A DNA stretch of 64,000 bases. It comes from Caulobacter sp. UNC279MFTsu5.1 (lineage in GTDB: Bacteria; Pseudomonadota; Alphaproteobacteria; Caulobacterales; Caulobacteraceae). Positions 27,487 through 36,376 of the stretch are shown piece by piece. The position numbers were made by a program, and so were the translations under genes. The stretch lies in NCBI RefSeq assembly GCF_900114015.1, contig NZ_FORN01000002.1:62001-126000 (forward strand), written 5' to 3'. The notes under the pieces are model-generated. The model worked only from the letters and a program-made list of their open reading frames with translations. It was not told where the DNA came from and did not search any database. Each line of letters opens with the position of its first letter. Position 1 is the stretch's first letter.

Positions 27487-27511
27487 GTTAGGCGTGGTAA
27501 AGGGCGGTCAA
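27487..27511 (-). promoter_or_regulatory. 10-bp phased TTTAC repeat upstream of alpha/beta hydrolase
   Basis: Read toward the hydrolase: TTGAC CGCCC TTTAC CACGC CTAAC, three units with exact 10-bp period, ending 76 bases before the ATG at 27411. Confidence 0.6.
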
Positions 27512-27606
27512 GGGATGGGATGGGGAGGCATAGCTGGTCCAAAGAGGACTGTAATGGCGTGGCACGGAGGGTCTATTTAAGAGTCTTGATTTGGTCGCAT
27601 GGAGGT

Positions 27607-27631
27607 AATACCGGGATTTACAGCGCTTTAC
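27607..27631 (+). promoter_or_regulatory. 10-bp phased TTTAC repeat upstream of isochorismatase gene
   Basis: AATAC CGGGA TTTAC AGCGC TTTAC: two perfect TTTAC units and a weaker first unit, 10-bp period, 93 bases before the ATG at 27724. TTAC AGCGC TTTAC is shared exactly with the element at 34301-34325. Confidence 0.6.
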
Positions 27632-27723
27632 TGGCAAGGGGGCGCGAAGCGGGTGATGGTCGATTTGCGCGGGGCGTCCTTGGTGGTCGTCGGCCGCGGC
27701 GCGATTCATTCGAGGAAAACCCC

Positions 27724-28404
27724 ATGACCACGTCGTCGAACACCAAGACCAGCGTCCTGCCCACTGGCGGCGGCGCGGCGCTGATGGACCCGTCCGATGC
27801 GGCGATCCTGCTGCTGGATCACCAATCGGGCCTGTTTCAGACCGTCAAGGACATCCCGGTCGCCGACCTTCGCCGCAACGTTGAGATGGTCGCTCGCTTG
27901 GCGACCCTGCTGAACATTCCGGTGATCACGACCGCTTCTGAGCCGACCGGCTCGAACGGGCCGCTGATGCCCGAGATCCACGAGCTGGCGCCGCACGCGG
28001 TCTATGTGCCGCGCAAGGGCGAGGTGAACGCCTGGGACAACGGCGACTTCGTCGAGACGGTCAAGGCGACCGGCCGCAAGACCCTGATCATGGCCGGTGT
28101 CTGGACCAGCGTCTGCGTGATGTTCCCGGCCCTGGACGCGGTGGCGGCCGGCTATGAGGTCTATGCCGTGGTCGACGCCTCGGGCGATCCCAGCGAGATG
28201 GCCTCGCGCACGAGTCTCGCCCGCTTCGTCCAGGGCGGGGTCAAGCCGACCTCGACCAACGCGCTGCTTAGCGAGCTCCACCGGACCTGGGCCCGCCCGG
28301 AAGCCGCCGAACTGGCCAAGCTCTACGGCCTGGCCGCGCCCAACTACGCAGCGGTGATGGAGAGTTTCCAGAAGGCCCAGGCCGTGGCCAAGGCCAGCGC
28401 CTAG
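27724..28404 (+). CDS. Isochorismatase-family hydrolase (YcaC-like)
   Basis: Cysteine hydrolase of 226 residues. The catalytic aspartate is in AAILLLDHQSGLF, the lysine in VPRKGEVNAWDN, and the cysteine in GVWTSVCVMFPALDA. The YcaC subgroup acts on small amides or related compounds of unknown identity. ATG 27724 was chosen because it begins the conserved sequence; the frame is open further back to 27520 without homology. Confidence 0.9.
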   Translation: MTTSSNTKTSVLPTGGGAALMDPSDAAILLLDHQSGLFQTVKDIPVADLRRNVEMVARLATLLNIPVITTASEPTGSNGPLMPEIHELAPHAVYVPRKGEVNAWDNGDFVETVKATGRKTLIMAGVWTSVCVMFPALDAVAAGYEVYAVVDASGDPSEMASRTSLARFVQGGVKPTSTNALLSELHRTWARPEAAELAKLYGLAAPNYAAVMESFQKAQAVAKASA

Positions 28405-28417
28405 CCGCCGTGGGCGG

Positions 28418-28454
28418 ACCCCGGCGGGGACCTCTCCCCCAGCCTCGCCGGGGT
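28418..28454 (+). terminator. Hairpin after isochorismatase gene
   Basis: ACCCCGGCG pairs perfectly with CGCCGGGGT across a 19-base loop, 13 bases after the stop. No T-run, so weak evidence for termination. Confidence 0.4.
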
Positions 28455-28533
28455 CACCCGGGCCTGAGGGATGCGTTGAGCGCCCCACTTGGAGGTGCTC
28501 GATCCCTTTCTCTTCTTATCTCCTAGGGCAGCC

Positions 28534-28815
28534 ATGACGGACGAAACGCTTCGTACCGACGCCGCACGGGAGCGCGCCATTCTCCGGGAGGCGGCGCGTT
28601 GGCTGGCGCGGGAAGACGTGGGTACGGTCGACCAGGAAGAATTCGACGCCTGGCTGGCGGACTCTCGCCACGCTCTGGCCTATGCCCGCGTGTTGGACGC
28701 CATTCGCTGGGCCACGCTGGCCGCTCAAGAACTCCATGGTCAAGATCCATCGGCGATCGAACGCCTTGTCGAGAGCGTCTCCAAGCCGGTCTCGAGGGAT
28801 CGCGACGAGGTTTAG
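28534..28815 (+). CDS. FecR N-terminal-domain-only protein (DUF4880-like)
   Basis: Protein of 93 residues that matches only the cytoplasmic N-terminal part of FecR anti-sigma regulators: REAARWLAREDVGTVDQEEF, WLADSRHALAYARV. There is no membrane helix and no periplasmic FecR domain, which the full-length FecR at 32590 has. It may be a degraded remnant or a small soluble sigma-factor modulator. It ends in a four-base convergent overlap with the next gene. ATG 28534 is used; an in-frame ATG at 28489 is possible. Confidence 0.6.
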   Translation: MTDETLRTDAARERAILREAARWLAREDVGTVDQEEFDAWLADSRHALAYARVLDAIRWATLAAQELHGQDPSAIERLVESVSKPVSRDRDEV

Positions 28816-29591
28816 CGGCCCGTGAGTTTGAAGTGGAACATTCGGCTTGGGCCATCCTCAGGCACAAGGTAAAGGTCGCGGCCCCTGAGGGTCATGCCTT
28901 CCTCCGTGTACCGGATGCCCCGATCCGTCGGGCCCGCCGCGCGGCTGTCGACCAGCTTCATCGAGGGCCAGGCGAACCAGTCGATGGCGCCGGCCTTGGG
29001 GCCCAGAGCGCCGGACCCGACCAGCTTGCCGCGCTCGAACTTCATGTCTTGATAGCGGGTCGGGGCGGGGTTCTTGACCACCCGAACCTGCCGACCCTGC
29101 CGGTCGAACACATAGAGCAGCCGGCTGTCCCAGTTGCCGGCGACCAGGCCACGCCCGGACGCCGCCACGCAGCCCAGATGGTCGGCGACGGCGATCTTCC
29201 GGCGGATGGTCATGGTTTGCTTGTCGATCTCGACCAGGACGGCCGAGCTATTGGCTCTGTACTCCGCCACCGGCGCCCAGATCGACCCGCCGTGCATCGC
29301 CATGCCGCCGGGGTGGTAGCGGACGCCGTCGGTGATCTCGAGCCGACGCTGGAACTTGCCGCTGCGCCGATCGAACTGGTGGATGTAGCCCTTGTGCGCG
29401 CGGGTATCGACGGACGTGACCCAGATGTGCTGGGCGTCCAGGTCCATCCCCTGGACGTGGAAGAGCTCGCCGTCGAGCGGCAGAACATCGACGAGCCGGG
29501 CGCGCTCGATCGCCGGGACGGACTGGGCCGGCGCCGCGCCGGTCAGCAGCAGAAGGGCCGCCGCTGCGGCCAGGACGCGGTCTCGGATCAT
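28812..29591 (-). CDS. Secreted beta-propeller-like protein (possibly DUF6454)
   Basis: Exported protein of about 259 residues with a signal peptide (RVLAAAAALLLLTGAAPAQS). Repeating strands such as QHIWVTSVDTRAHKGYIHQF, GRGLVAGNWDSRLLYVFD and DLYLVPEDGPSRMFHF suggest a propeller fold. It is transcribed in the same direction as, and downstream of, the TonB receptor gene, from which it is separated by a terminator. Function unknown; family name is tentative. ATG 29591 begins the signal peptide. Confidence 0.7.
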   Translation of the reverse strand: MIRDRVLAAAAALLLLTGAAPAQSVPAIERARLVDVLPLDGELFHVQGMDLDAQHIWVTSVDTRAHKGYIHQFDRRSGKFQRRLEITDGVRYHPGGMAMHGGSIWAPVAEYRANSSAVLVEIDKQTMTIRRKIAVADHLGCVAASGRGLVAGNWDSRLLYVFDRQGRQVRVVKNPAPTRYQDMKFERGKLVGSGALGPKAGAIDWFAWPSMKLVDSRAAGPTDRGIRYTEEGMTLRGRDLYLVPEDGPSRMFHFKLTGR

Positions 29592-29605
29592 CAGGTCTTC
29601 CAAGC

Positions 29606-29636
29606 AAAAAGGCGGGGCCGGTCTGAGCCGGCCCCG
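29606..29636 (-). terminator. Intrinsic terminator of the TonB receptor gene
   Basis: On the minus strand, a perfect 9-bp stem CGGGGCCGG/CCGGCCCCG with a short loop is followed by C and TTTTT (29606-29610), 15 bases after the receptor stop. Classical rho-independent terminator. Confidence 0.8.
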
Positions 29637-29650
29637 TAGTCGTTGGGGAA

Positions 29651-32506
29651 CTAGAAGGTGGTCAACTGGAAACCCAGCCAAACCGTGCGGCCGTTGTTCT
29701 TGATCTGGTAGGCCGGGCCGTAGTTGGTCACGCCGTAGCGGTCGGTGATGTCCTGATCGAGCAGGTTGCGGCCCTCGACCATGACCCGGAAGTTTCGGCT
29801 CACCTGCCAGCTGGCTTGCAGGTCCAGCAGCGGGTCGTACTTAGTGCGCCGGTCGTTGGCCGGGTTGTAGCTGAGGCTCGGGACCGACGACTGTTCCTGC
29901 AGATAGAGGTTCGCCGCGAACGGACCCTTGTTGTAGGCCAGCGAGGCGTTGAAGAAGTGGCGTGGCGCGGCGTCGACAAGGCGGGTGTCGCTGGGCGGCA
30001 CGCCGCCGCCGCCGTTGATCGCCGTGACCTGGTAGACGAGATAGTCGTAGGACAGGGTCAGGCCCAGATTGCCCAAGCGCGCCGGGATCCACGGCAGCTG
30101 CGGATCGGACCAGACGGCTTCCAGGCCGCGGACCTTGCCGTAGACTTTCTTGCCGTTCACCTCGCGGACGTTGCTGGTGTAGGTGATCACCTCGCGGATG
30201 CCGTCGGCGCCGATCGACTGGCTGCTGCTGCTGGCCGATATGTCGCGCAAGTCCTTGGCGAAGGCGCCGAACGAGAGGTAGGCCGAGCGACCGTAATAGT
30301 ACTCGGCCGAGGCGTCGAAATTGGTCGAGCGGATCGGCATCAGATAGGGGTTGCTGTAGCTGATCGAGCGCGTGACCGGCACGTCGTAGCTGGTGATCAG
30401 GCGGCGCGAGGCGCTGTTGATCGCCGGCCGCTCCAGCGTCTTGGTGAAGGCCCCGCGCAGCTTCAGGTTCGAGGTCAGGTCGTACGAGCCGTAGGCGCTG
30501 GGCAGCACGTGCCAATAGTTCTGCTCGTAGTGGCCCTGGATGTAGCGGCCCACGGTGTCGGGCTCGTACTGATCCAGCTCGCGATGGGTGTGGGCGGCGC
30601 GGACGCCGGCCGACAGGCGGGCGCGATCCCAACCGTACGAGACGATGCCGTAGCCGACGCCGACCTCTTCGGAGCCGTTGAAGTTCTGGCCGTAGCTGTC
30701 GGCCGGGTCGGCGGCGTAGAGGCGGTTGGCGTCGGGCGAGTGGGTCCCGCGCGTGTTCACCAGGTTCAGGAAGGTGTCGACATTCCAGTCGACCGGCTGG
30801 AACTGGGTCAGGCTGGACGCGCCGGTGACTTCCGACAGCAGGACGCCGCTGGTGGGCAGGACGCGGGCATAGCCGCGCTGGACGTTGCTGCGGTCCAGGG
30901 TCTTGAGCTGAGCGCCGGCCTTGAAGCCCAGGCCCTTGTCGGTCAGGTCCATGTTATGGGCGTAGTCGATGCGCGCGAAGTAGTTCTGGTCGCGGCTCAG
31001 GGTGTCGCCAACCGTGACCTTGGAGTTCAGGCGGTAGTTGGCTGGATTGCCGGTCAGGGCGTTGGCGCCGGGCGTGAAGGCCAGTTCGTCGTCGCCGAAC
31101 GTGTAGCCGACCGGCGTGGTCAGAGCGCTGGAGGCCAGCACGAAGCCGCTGGTGGCGACCGAGCCGGCCAGCACGCGGTTGTAGGTCACGCCCAGGCGGA
31201 CCGACAGGCTGTCCTTGTCGCTGATCGCATAGTCGCCGCCCAGCTGGACGATGTGGTCCATCAGCTTGGGATGGCCGGCGTTGAAGCCGTAGGTCGACGA
31301 GGCGGCGTTGAACTGGCCGGCGTTGGCCGTCGGGTTGCTGACGCCGGCCGCCGAGACGGTGACCGTCGCGGTGCGCTGCTCGGTGCGGAAGTCGTGCTCC
31401 AGATAGAAGTATTCGCCGAACAGCGAGAGCTTGTCGCTGGGCCTGTAGTCCAGGCGCGCCATGGCTGAGACGCGCTGGCTGGCGCTGTAGGTCTCGCCCT
31501 TGGTCAAGGCGCCGTTGGGGACCAGGGTCCCGTTGATGCTGCTGAAGCTGGCGACCGAGACGGCGTCCTGGCGCGAGCCGAGGCGGTCGAGGCTGGCGCC
31601 GACGGCCAGGCCCCACTTGCCGGCGTCGTCCAGGCCGCCCTTCCAGGAACCGGCCAGGCGCACCGGCCGGCGGGTGTCCATGACGCCGTCGTCGCGGTTG
31701 TTGGCGCCGACATAGGCGCGGAAGTCGGCGACGTGCTGGCCGCCGCTGTCCAGGCCGCTGATCGTGGTCAGGGCCACGTGGGCGGAGTTGGCGTTCTCGT
31801 CCAGGTCCGGCGTCACGGTCGAGGTGACGGTGACGTTCTTGATGAAGTTGGCCGACAAGAGCTCGGTGGAGGTGGCGCGCGAGCCGTTGACGTAGTCGGT
31901 CAGCAGCACCCCGTCGATCGACTGCGAGGCCGCGGCGTTGTTGAGGCCGCGGATCTGGACGTAGCGGTTCTCGCCGCTCTGGGTCTCGTTGCGGCGCACG
32001 CCCGGCAGGCGGGCCAGGACATCGGAGACGTCGAGATTGGGCAGACGCTGGATTTCCAGCTGGGTGATGGTGTTGACCACCGTGTCGCTGCCCCGCTTCA
32101 GGTCGCCGGCGCGCGGGCCGCTGGTGACGATGATTTCCTCCAGGGCCGTAGCCGCGTCGGCGGCGAGCCGAGCATCGTCCCGACCGGCGCCGGCCTGCAG
32201 CATGATCATCTTGCCATCGTCGCTGACGATGCTGAGATTGGAGCCGGCGATGAGCTGGGTCAGGGCCGCGCGGGGCTCCATCGTCCCCCGGACGGCCGGC
32301 GAGCGCCGTCCGGCGGCCGCTTCGCCCGGGAAGAAGATCTGTACGCCGGCCTGGCGGGCGAACTGATTGAGCGCCTCGCCCATCGGCTGGGCCTTGATGT
32401 CGAAGGCGCGTTCGGCCGCCACGCTGACGGCCGGAGCCGCCACGATCGCGGACGTGACAAGGAGCGCCGCGAAAAGCGGCGTGCGTGCATGAGCACCACG
32501 GTTCAT
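29651..32506 (-). CDS. TonB-dependent receptor with STN signalling domain
   Basis: Outer-membrane receptor of 951 residues. After a signal peptide (about 1-30) comes an STN domain (FDIKAQPMGEALNQFARQAG ... GTMEPRAALTQLIAGSNLSI), used for transmembrane signalling to FecR. A TonB-box-like stretch EEIIVTSG is followed by the plug (DVLARLPGVRRNE, YVQIRGLNN) and a 22-strand barrel that ends in the canonical aromatic residue (VWLGFQLTTF). It probably imports a siderophore or carbohydrate. The fecR and ECF sigma genes lie directly upstream on the same strand. Confidence 0.93.
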   Translation of the reverse strand: MNRGAHARTPLFAALLVTSAIVAAPAVSVAAERAFDIKAQPMGEALNQFARQAGVQIFFPGEAAAGRRSPAVRGTMEPRAALTQLIAGSNLSIVSDDGKMIMLQAGAGRDDARLAADAATALEEIIVTSGPRAGDLKRGSDTVVNTITQLEIQRLPNLDVSDVLARLPGVRRNETQSGENRYVQIRGLNNAAASQSIDGVLLTDYVNGSRATSTELLSANFIKNVTVTSTVTPDLDENANSAHVALTTISGLDSGGQHVADFRAYVGANNRDDGVMDTRRPVRLAGSWKGGLDDAGKWGLAVGASLDRLGSRQDAVSVASFSSINGTLVPNGALTKGETYSASQRVSAMARLDYRPSDKLSLFGEYFYLEHDFRTEQRTATVTVSAAGVSNPTANAGQFNAASSTYGFNAGHPKLMDHIVQLGGDYAISDKDSLSVRLGVTYNRVLAGSVATSGFVLASSALTTPVGYTFGDDELAFTPGANALTGNPANYRLNSKVTVGDTLSRDQNYFARIDYAHNMDLTDKGLGFKAGAQLKTLDRSNVQRGYARVLPTSGVLLSEVTGASSLTQFQPVDWNVDTFLNLVNTRGTHSPDANRLYAADPADSYGQNFNGSEEVGVGYGIVSYGWDRARLSAGVRAAHTHRELDQYEPDTVGRYIQGHYEQNYWHVLPSAYGSYDLTSNLKLRGAFTKTLERPAINSASRRLITSYDVPVTRSISYSNPYLMPIRSTNFDASAEYYYGRSAYLSFGAFAKDLRDISASSSSQSIGADGIREVITYTSNVREVNGKKVYGKVRGLEAVWSDPQLPWIPARLGNLGLTLSYDYLVYQVTAINGGGGVPPSDTRLVDAAPRHFFNASLAYNKGPFAANLYLQEQSSVPSLSYNPANDRRTKYDPLLDLQASWQVSRNFRVMVEGRNLLDQDITDRYGVTNYGPAYQIKNNGRTVWLGFQLTTF

Positions 32507-32589
32507 GGCTTTGAAATCCTCTGGCCAGGCGCTCTTTGCGCCCCCCTACCTCCAAGGATGGTCGGCGACGAAAACGCCTCCAAATCAGC

Positions 32590-33549
32590 TCAGGAATTTT
32601 TTCGCGACAGCAGCATCGCCTGCTGCGACGGCGTCACGCGGACATTCATCGTCGTCTCCAGCGCCCGCAGGAAGGCGCTGGGGTCGTCGGCCACGAACCG
32701 CCCGCCGACCCGCAAGCCGCTGAGCTGCGGGTCGGCCAGGACGATCTTGCGCGTCAGGTGGCGGTTGTATTCCTCGATGGCGCTGGACAGCGGCTCGTCC
32801 ACGAACAAGATCTCGCCGCTGCGCCAGGCGAGGGTCGCGGCGATGTCCTGCTCGGACAGCGGCCGCGCCAGGGGGCGCTCGGGCGTCAGGGCCAGGGCGG
32901 CCGGGCCGTGAACCGGCGCGGCGTTCGAGCCCTCCGCGCTAGCCTCACCCTTCAGCACGACCAGATCCAGGAGACCCTCGCGCAGACGGGCGTTGTAGCG
33001 GCCCGGTCCGAGCAACGCGCCGACCACGCCGCCCTTGAGGTGGACTGGGCGCGCGCCGGCGGTGATGTCCAGGGCGATCTCGCCGCGTTCCAGCCAGAGG
33101 CGAAGGCCCTGATGATCCGCCTTCCAAGACGCGGCGCTGTCGGTGTTGAGCGTCAGGCCGCCGGCGTCGGCGAGGTTGACGTGGCGCATCCCGCCGACCG
33201 GCGTGGAGGCGCGATCGCGCGCATTGACCTTGCCGGCGATCAGCGCGCCGCCTCCGAGCGAGAACACGGCCAACCCTGCCGCGATCGCGCCGCGACGGGT
33301 CGGGTCCAGCTTGCGGGCGCGTTTCACGGCGGGGGCTTCGGCGCCGTCGGTCGTGACGCGGCGCGCGGCCTCGGAGACGCGAATGAACGCCAGGGCGTGG
33401 CGGGGATCTTCGGCGCGCCAGCGTTCGAAGGCCGCCTCGTCCAAGGTCCCGAGGTCGGCGCGCGCCAGCCACTGCGCGGCTTCACGCAGCACTGGATCGT
33501 CTCCGGCCTTTTTCGAAGCTCGCGGCATTTCGAACACGTCCGGGGTCAC
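32590..33549 (-). CDS. FecR-type anti-sigma / sigma regulator
   Basis: Membrane regulator of 319 residues: cytoplasmic DUF4880 part (LREAAQWLARADLGTLDEAA), one membrane helix near residues 88-105 (GAIAAGLAVFSLGGGALIAG) and periplasmic FecR domain (LTLNTDSAASW, RGEIALDI, IEEYNRHL). It transmits the state of the STN receptor to the ECF sigma factor. Start at GTG 33549 gives the full N-terminus; ATG 33528 is an alternative. It is downstream of the sigma gene and upstream of the receptor gene. Confidence 0.9.
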   Translation of the reverse strand: MTPDVFEMPRASKKAGDDPVLREAAQWLARADLGTLDEAAFERWRAEDPRHALAFIRVSEAARRVTTDGAEAPAVKRARKLDPTRRGAIAAGLAVFSLGGGALIAGKVNARDRASTPVGGMRHVNLADAGGLTLNTDSAASWKADHQGLRLWLERGEIALDITAGARPVHLKGGVVGALLGPGRYNARLREGLLDLVVLKGEASAEGSNAAPVHGPAALALTPERPLARPLSEQDIAATLAWRSGEILFVDEPLSSAIEEYNRHLTRKIVLADPQLSGLRVGGRFVADDPSAFLRALETTMNVRVTPSQQAMLLSRKNS

Positions 33550-33603
33550 CCTTTCATCCGCCTATCTTAGGAAGATGTTTGGGCGCGCGAACGCCACCAC
33601 ATT

Positions 33604-34209
33604 TCAGGAGCGCTTGGTCGAATTTTTTCGGCGGCCCTCATCCGTCTTGGCCGGACGATCTTCCAACGGCAGGGCAGGGGTCGGAGCCAGCGCCTTGGCG
33701 ACGAGATAGTGAGCGCGCGCGAGGCGCTTTTCCAAGGTGGAGGGGCTGACGCCCAAGTGTTTGGCGATCTCGCGCGGCGAGCGCTCTTCGATGCGCCGCA
33801 TGACGAAGACGCGGCGGCAGCGCTCGGGCAGGTCTTTCAGCGCGGCGTCCAGCTGGGCCAGCTGCTCGCGGCCGGAAAGGACCCGAAACGCGTCGGGGCT
33901 CTCGTCGACGACGTCGAAGTCCTCGGCCAGGGTCAGTTGCTCGAACCGGGCGATCTTGGCGCGACGCAGCTTCTCGAACGCCAGGTTGCGCATCATGCGC
34001 AGCAGATAGGGGTGGGGCGCCTCGATCTGGGCCCAGCCCTCCACGGTCAGGAGACGCGCGAAAGCTTCCTGCACCAGGTCGCGCGCCGCGTCCGGATCGT
34101 TCACCAGCTTGCGCGCCGAGGCCAGCAGCATCGGCTCGAGCGGCAGGATCTGGTCCATAAACCATTGGTCGATGGGGCGAAGGTGCGACAAGGCTGGGCC
34201 GTCCTGCAT
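33604..34209 (-). CDS. ECF sigma factor (FecI-type)
   Basis: RNA polymerase sigma factor of 201 residues. Region 2: ASARKLVNDPDAARDLVQEAFARLL, PYLLRMMRNLAFEKLRR; region 4: LPERCRRVFVMRRIEERSPREIAKHLGVSPSTLEKRLARA (shown here in parts of the conserved helix-turn-helix). Together with fecR and the TonB receptor it makes a surface-signalling unit. It is divergent from the hydrolase gene at 34367 with about 157 bases between the starts. Confidence 0.9.
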   Translation of the reverse strand: MQDGPALSHLRPIDQWFMDQILPLEPMLLASARKLVNDPDAARDLVQEAFARLLTVEGWAQIEAPHPYLLRMMRNLAFEKLRRAKIARFEQLTLAEDFDVVDESPDAFRVLSGREQLAQLDAALKDLPERCRRVFVMRRIEERSPREIAKHLGVSPSTLEKRLARAHYLVAKALAPTPALPLEDRPAKTDEGRRKNSTKRS

Positions 34210-34300
34210 CGGGTTGGCCGTGGCTAGGCGCGATCGGTGTCAGGCGCGTGACAGTTTGACGATTGTTTCAGTGAGCCATCGTCGATGGCGCACCCACGAC

Positions 34301-34325
34301 TTCACCCAGCCTTACAGCGCTTTAC
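34301..34325 (+). promoter_or_regulatory. 10-bp phased TTTAC repeat upstream of epoxide-hydrolase-like gene
   Basis: TTCAC CCAGC CTTAC AGCGC TTTAC, three units with exact 10-bp period, 42 bases before the ATG at 34367. It shares TTACAGCGCTTTACTG with the element before the isochorismatase gene. Confidence 0.65.
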
Positions 34326-34366
34326 TGTCGTCGCCGCGCTGATCAGATCATCGTCGAGGGGCTCCA

Positions 34367-35269
34367 ATGAAAGGATCCCCGATGCCGAAGCTCAATCCGT
34401 CCGAGATCGTCCTGCGACGCGCCGATGTCGGCGACGTCTCGATCTTCTATCGCGAGGCCGGAAGCCGTGAGCACCCGACGATCCTCCTGCTGCATGGCTT
34501 TCCGACCTCGTCCCACCAGTTTCGCCACTTGATCCCACACCTGGCCGAGCGCTTCCACGTGGTCGCGCCCGATCTCCCGGGCTTTGGCTTCACGACAGCG
34601 CCTGAGGGGTTCGAGTACAGCTTCGCTAGCCTGGCCAGGGCGATGGAGGCTTTTACCGACGCCATCGGGATCAGCCGCTACGCCCTCTACACCTTCGACT
34701 ACGGCGCCCCGGTCGGACTGCGCCTGGCGCTCGCCCGGCCGGGCGCGATCACGGCGATCATCTCGCAGAACGGCAACGCTTACGAGGAGGGGCTTAGCGA
34801 CGGCTGGGCGCAGACCAAGACTTTCTGGGCCGATCCGTCCGCGGCCAATCGCGAGTCCATGCGGGGGATGTTCACCCTTGAGGCGATGCGCTGGCAGTAC
34901 ACCCATGGCGCGCCGGACGAGACCCAGGTGGCGCCTGAGGGCTACTGGCTAGACCACGCCTTGATGTCGCGGCCGGGGAACGCGGACATTCAGCTGGGGC
35001 TGATCGCCGACTACGCCAACAATGTCGCGCTCTATCCGCGCATCCACCAGTATTTCCGCGAACACCAGCCGCCGCTGCTGGCCGTCTGGGGCGCCAATGA
35101 TCCCTTCTTCCTGCCGGCCGGCGCCGAAGCCTTCAAGCGCGATCTGCCCGACGCCGAGGTGCACTTCCTCGATACCGGGCATTTCGCCCTGGAGACGCAT
35201 GCGGGCGCAATCGCCGGCTACATCCAGGACTTCATGGGCCGGCTGCGGCCCGAGCGCGTCCGGCCCTAG
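34367..35269 (+). CDS. Epoxide-hydrolase-like alpha/beta hydrolase (cytoplasmic)
   Basis: Protein of 300 residues without signal peptide. Motifs: [32 protein letters not shown], nucleophile region YTFDYGAPVGLRLALARP with an aspartate, WGANDPFFLPAGAEAF and histidine in DTGHFALETH. It is a clear paralogue of the exported protein at 25590. Both ATG 34367 and ATG 34382 have acceptable ribosome binding sites. Likely acts on an epoxide or halide; substrate unknown. Confidence 0.88.
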   Translation: MKGSPMPKLNPSEIVLRRADVGDVSIFYREAGSREHPTILLLHGFPTSSHQFRHLIPHLAERFHVVAPDLPGFGFTTAPEGFEYSFASLARAMEAFTDAIGISRYALYTFDYGAPVGLRLALARPGAITAIISQNGNAYEEGLSDGWAQTKTFWADPSAANRESMRGMFTLEAMRWQYTHGAPDETQVAPEGYWLDHALMSRPGNADIQLGLIADYANNVALYPRIHQYFREHQPPLLAVWGANDPFFLPAGAEAFKRDLPDAEVHFLDTGHFALETHAGAIAGYIQDFMGRLRPERVRP

Positions 35270-35278
35270 AGGTCGCGT

Positions 35279-35602
35279 CTAACGCGGCGCCGGCGGCGCG
35301 ACCCAGCCGTCGGCGTTGTCGATATAGGCCTTGCGGCTGGCCTTGTCGTACAGGCAGAGCTTGGCGTTGTTCGAGCCGCGAGACCGATCCGACACGAGCA
35401 TGGCCACTTTGCCGACCCGATCGTCGAACCCGATGACCGGTGAGGGCCGAGCGTTGCGGTAACCGGCGGCCGCCAGGCAGCTTCGGGTGACCCGCTGATT
35501 AAACTCGGCCCAGGCGCTGGGGCTGGACGCTTGCACTGCGCTCGCCGTCATCGACGCGGCGGTCACGCAGGCCAGCACGATCAGGTTCGTTTTCAGATGC
35601 AT
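35279..35602 (-). CDS. Small exported protein, unknown function
   Basis: Protein of 107 residues with a signal peptide (NLIVLACVTAASMTASAVQA). The mature part has two cysteines (RSCLAAAGY and KLCLYDK) and the ordered pattern VIGFDDRVGKVAMLVSD. No family recognised. ATG 35602 begins the signal. It is convergent with the hydrolase gene, only nine bases apart. Confidence 0.65.
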   Translation of the reverse strand: MHLKTNLIVLACVTAASMTASAVQASSPSAWAEFNQRVTRSCLAAAGYRNARPSPVIGFDDRVGKVAMLVSDRSRGSNNAKLCLYDKASRKAYIDNADGWVAPPAPR

Positions 35603-35718
35603 AAGTGTTCCCAAGGATGAGCGCCCCGCTCGGCTGACAAAACGTCCGTCACCCTGGGCGGTTTCTAGACGCGGCCAGCGACCTGTGGACAAGCCCGCTC
35701 GCCGAGCCGCACCGGCGC

Positions 35719-36345
35719 TTAGCCTTCGGCCGTTATGCGTTCGCGCAGCGCGCGGTTTTCAGCTTCGAGCGCCTCGATCTTCTGATGCAGGGGCTGCACG
35801 GCGCGGGAGATTTCGGCCTCGGTGAAACGCGGGACGATGTGCTGCGGGCAGTTCCAGTCGAAGGCCGCCAGACGGAGCTTGAAGATCCGCTCGGGCCGGG
35901 CTCGGTAGGTCTCATCGGAGACCCGCTCGAGCAGGCCAGGTTCGGCGTCGAGGGCCAAGCGCTCGACATGCGCCAGGATCTTCAATCTGGCGCGGCGGGG
36001 ATAGTCGACCAGGATCAGCGCCACGCGGTCATTGGCGTCCAAGTTGCCGACGCTGATGTACTGGCGATTGCCGCGAAAATCGGCGAACGCCAGCGTGGTC
36101 TCGTCAAGGACCTTCAGGAAGCCGGGCGGACCGCCGCGGTATTGCACGTAGGGCCAGCCCGTCTCCGAAACGCTGGCCATGTAGAAGCTGTCGCGCGCGG
36201 CGATGAAGGCCTCCTCGTTTTCCGTGAAGGCCTCCATCTGTCGATCGACCTGGCCCGGCGTCCACAGGTGGTCGACGCCCATTTCGGCTTGGGCGGCTTT
36301 CACGCTCGCCGAGGTCGCAAGATCAAGGAAGCTGTACCGGCTCAC
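35719..36345 (-). CDS. Pyridoxamine 5'-phosphate oxidase-family flavoprotein
   Basis: Protein of 208 residues with a split-barrel FMN-binding domain: AARDSFYMASVSETGWPYVQYRGG is the family start (given in parts), FADFRGNRQYISVGNL and RVALILVDYPRRARLKI follow. The C-terminal 45 residues (AEISRAVQPLHQKIEALEAE) form a coiled coil. Likely a flavin-dependent reductase or binding protein; substrate unknown. It lies in a leftward cluster with osmC and DUF1348 genes. Confidence 0.85.
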   Translation of the reverse strand: MSRYSFLDLATSASVKAAQAEMGVDHLWTPGQVDRQMEAFTENEEAFIAARDSFYMASVSETGWPYVQYRGGPPGFLKVLDETTLAFADFRGNRQYISVGNLDANDRVALILVDYPRRARLKILAHVERLALDAEPGLLERVSDETYRARPERIFKLRLAAFDWNCPQHIVPRFTEAEISRAVQPLHQKIEALEAENRALRERITAEG

Positions 36346-36376
36346 AAGGAGGCCCTCCTGGCTCTGAGCGTCTGAG

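Larger units (their letters stand above)
27412..27723. promoter_or_regulatory. Divergent region with two phased-repeat elements
   Basis: About 310 bases between the leftward hydrolase and rightward isochorismatase genes. It holds one phased repeat for each direction (27487-27511 and 27607-27631). No protein gene is convincing in it. Confidence 0.5.

Noticed and set aside
29816-31468. 550-codon antisense frame inside the TonB receptor gene
   Set aside because: Gly/Val/Asp-rich shadow without homology; the receptor frame has complete STN, plug and barrel signals.
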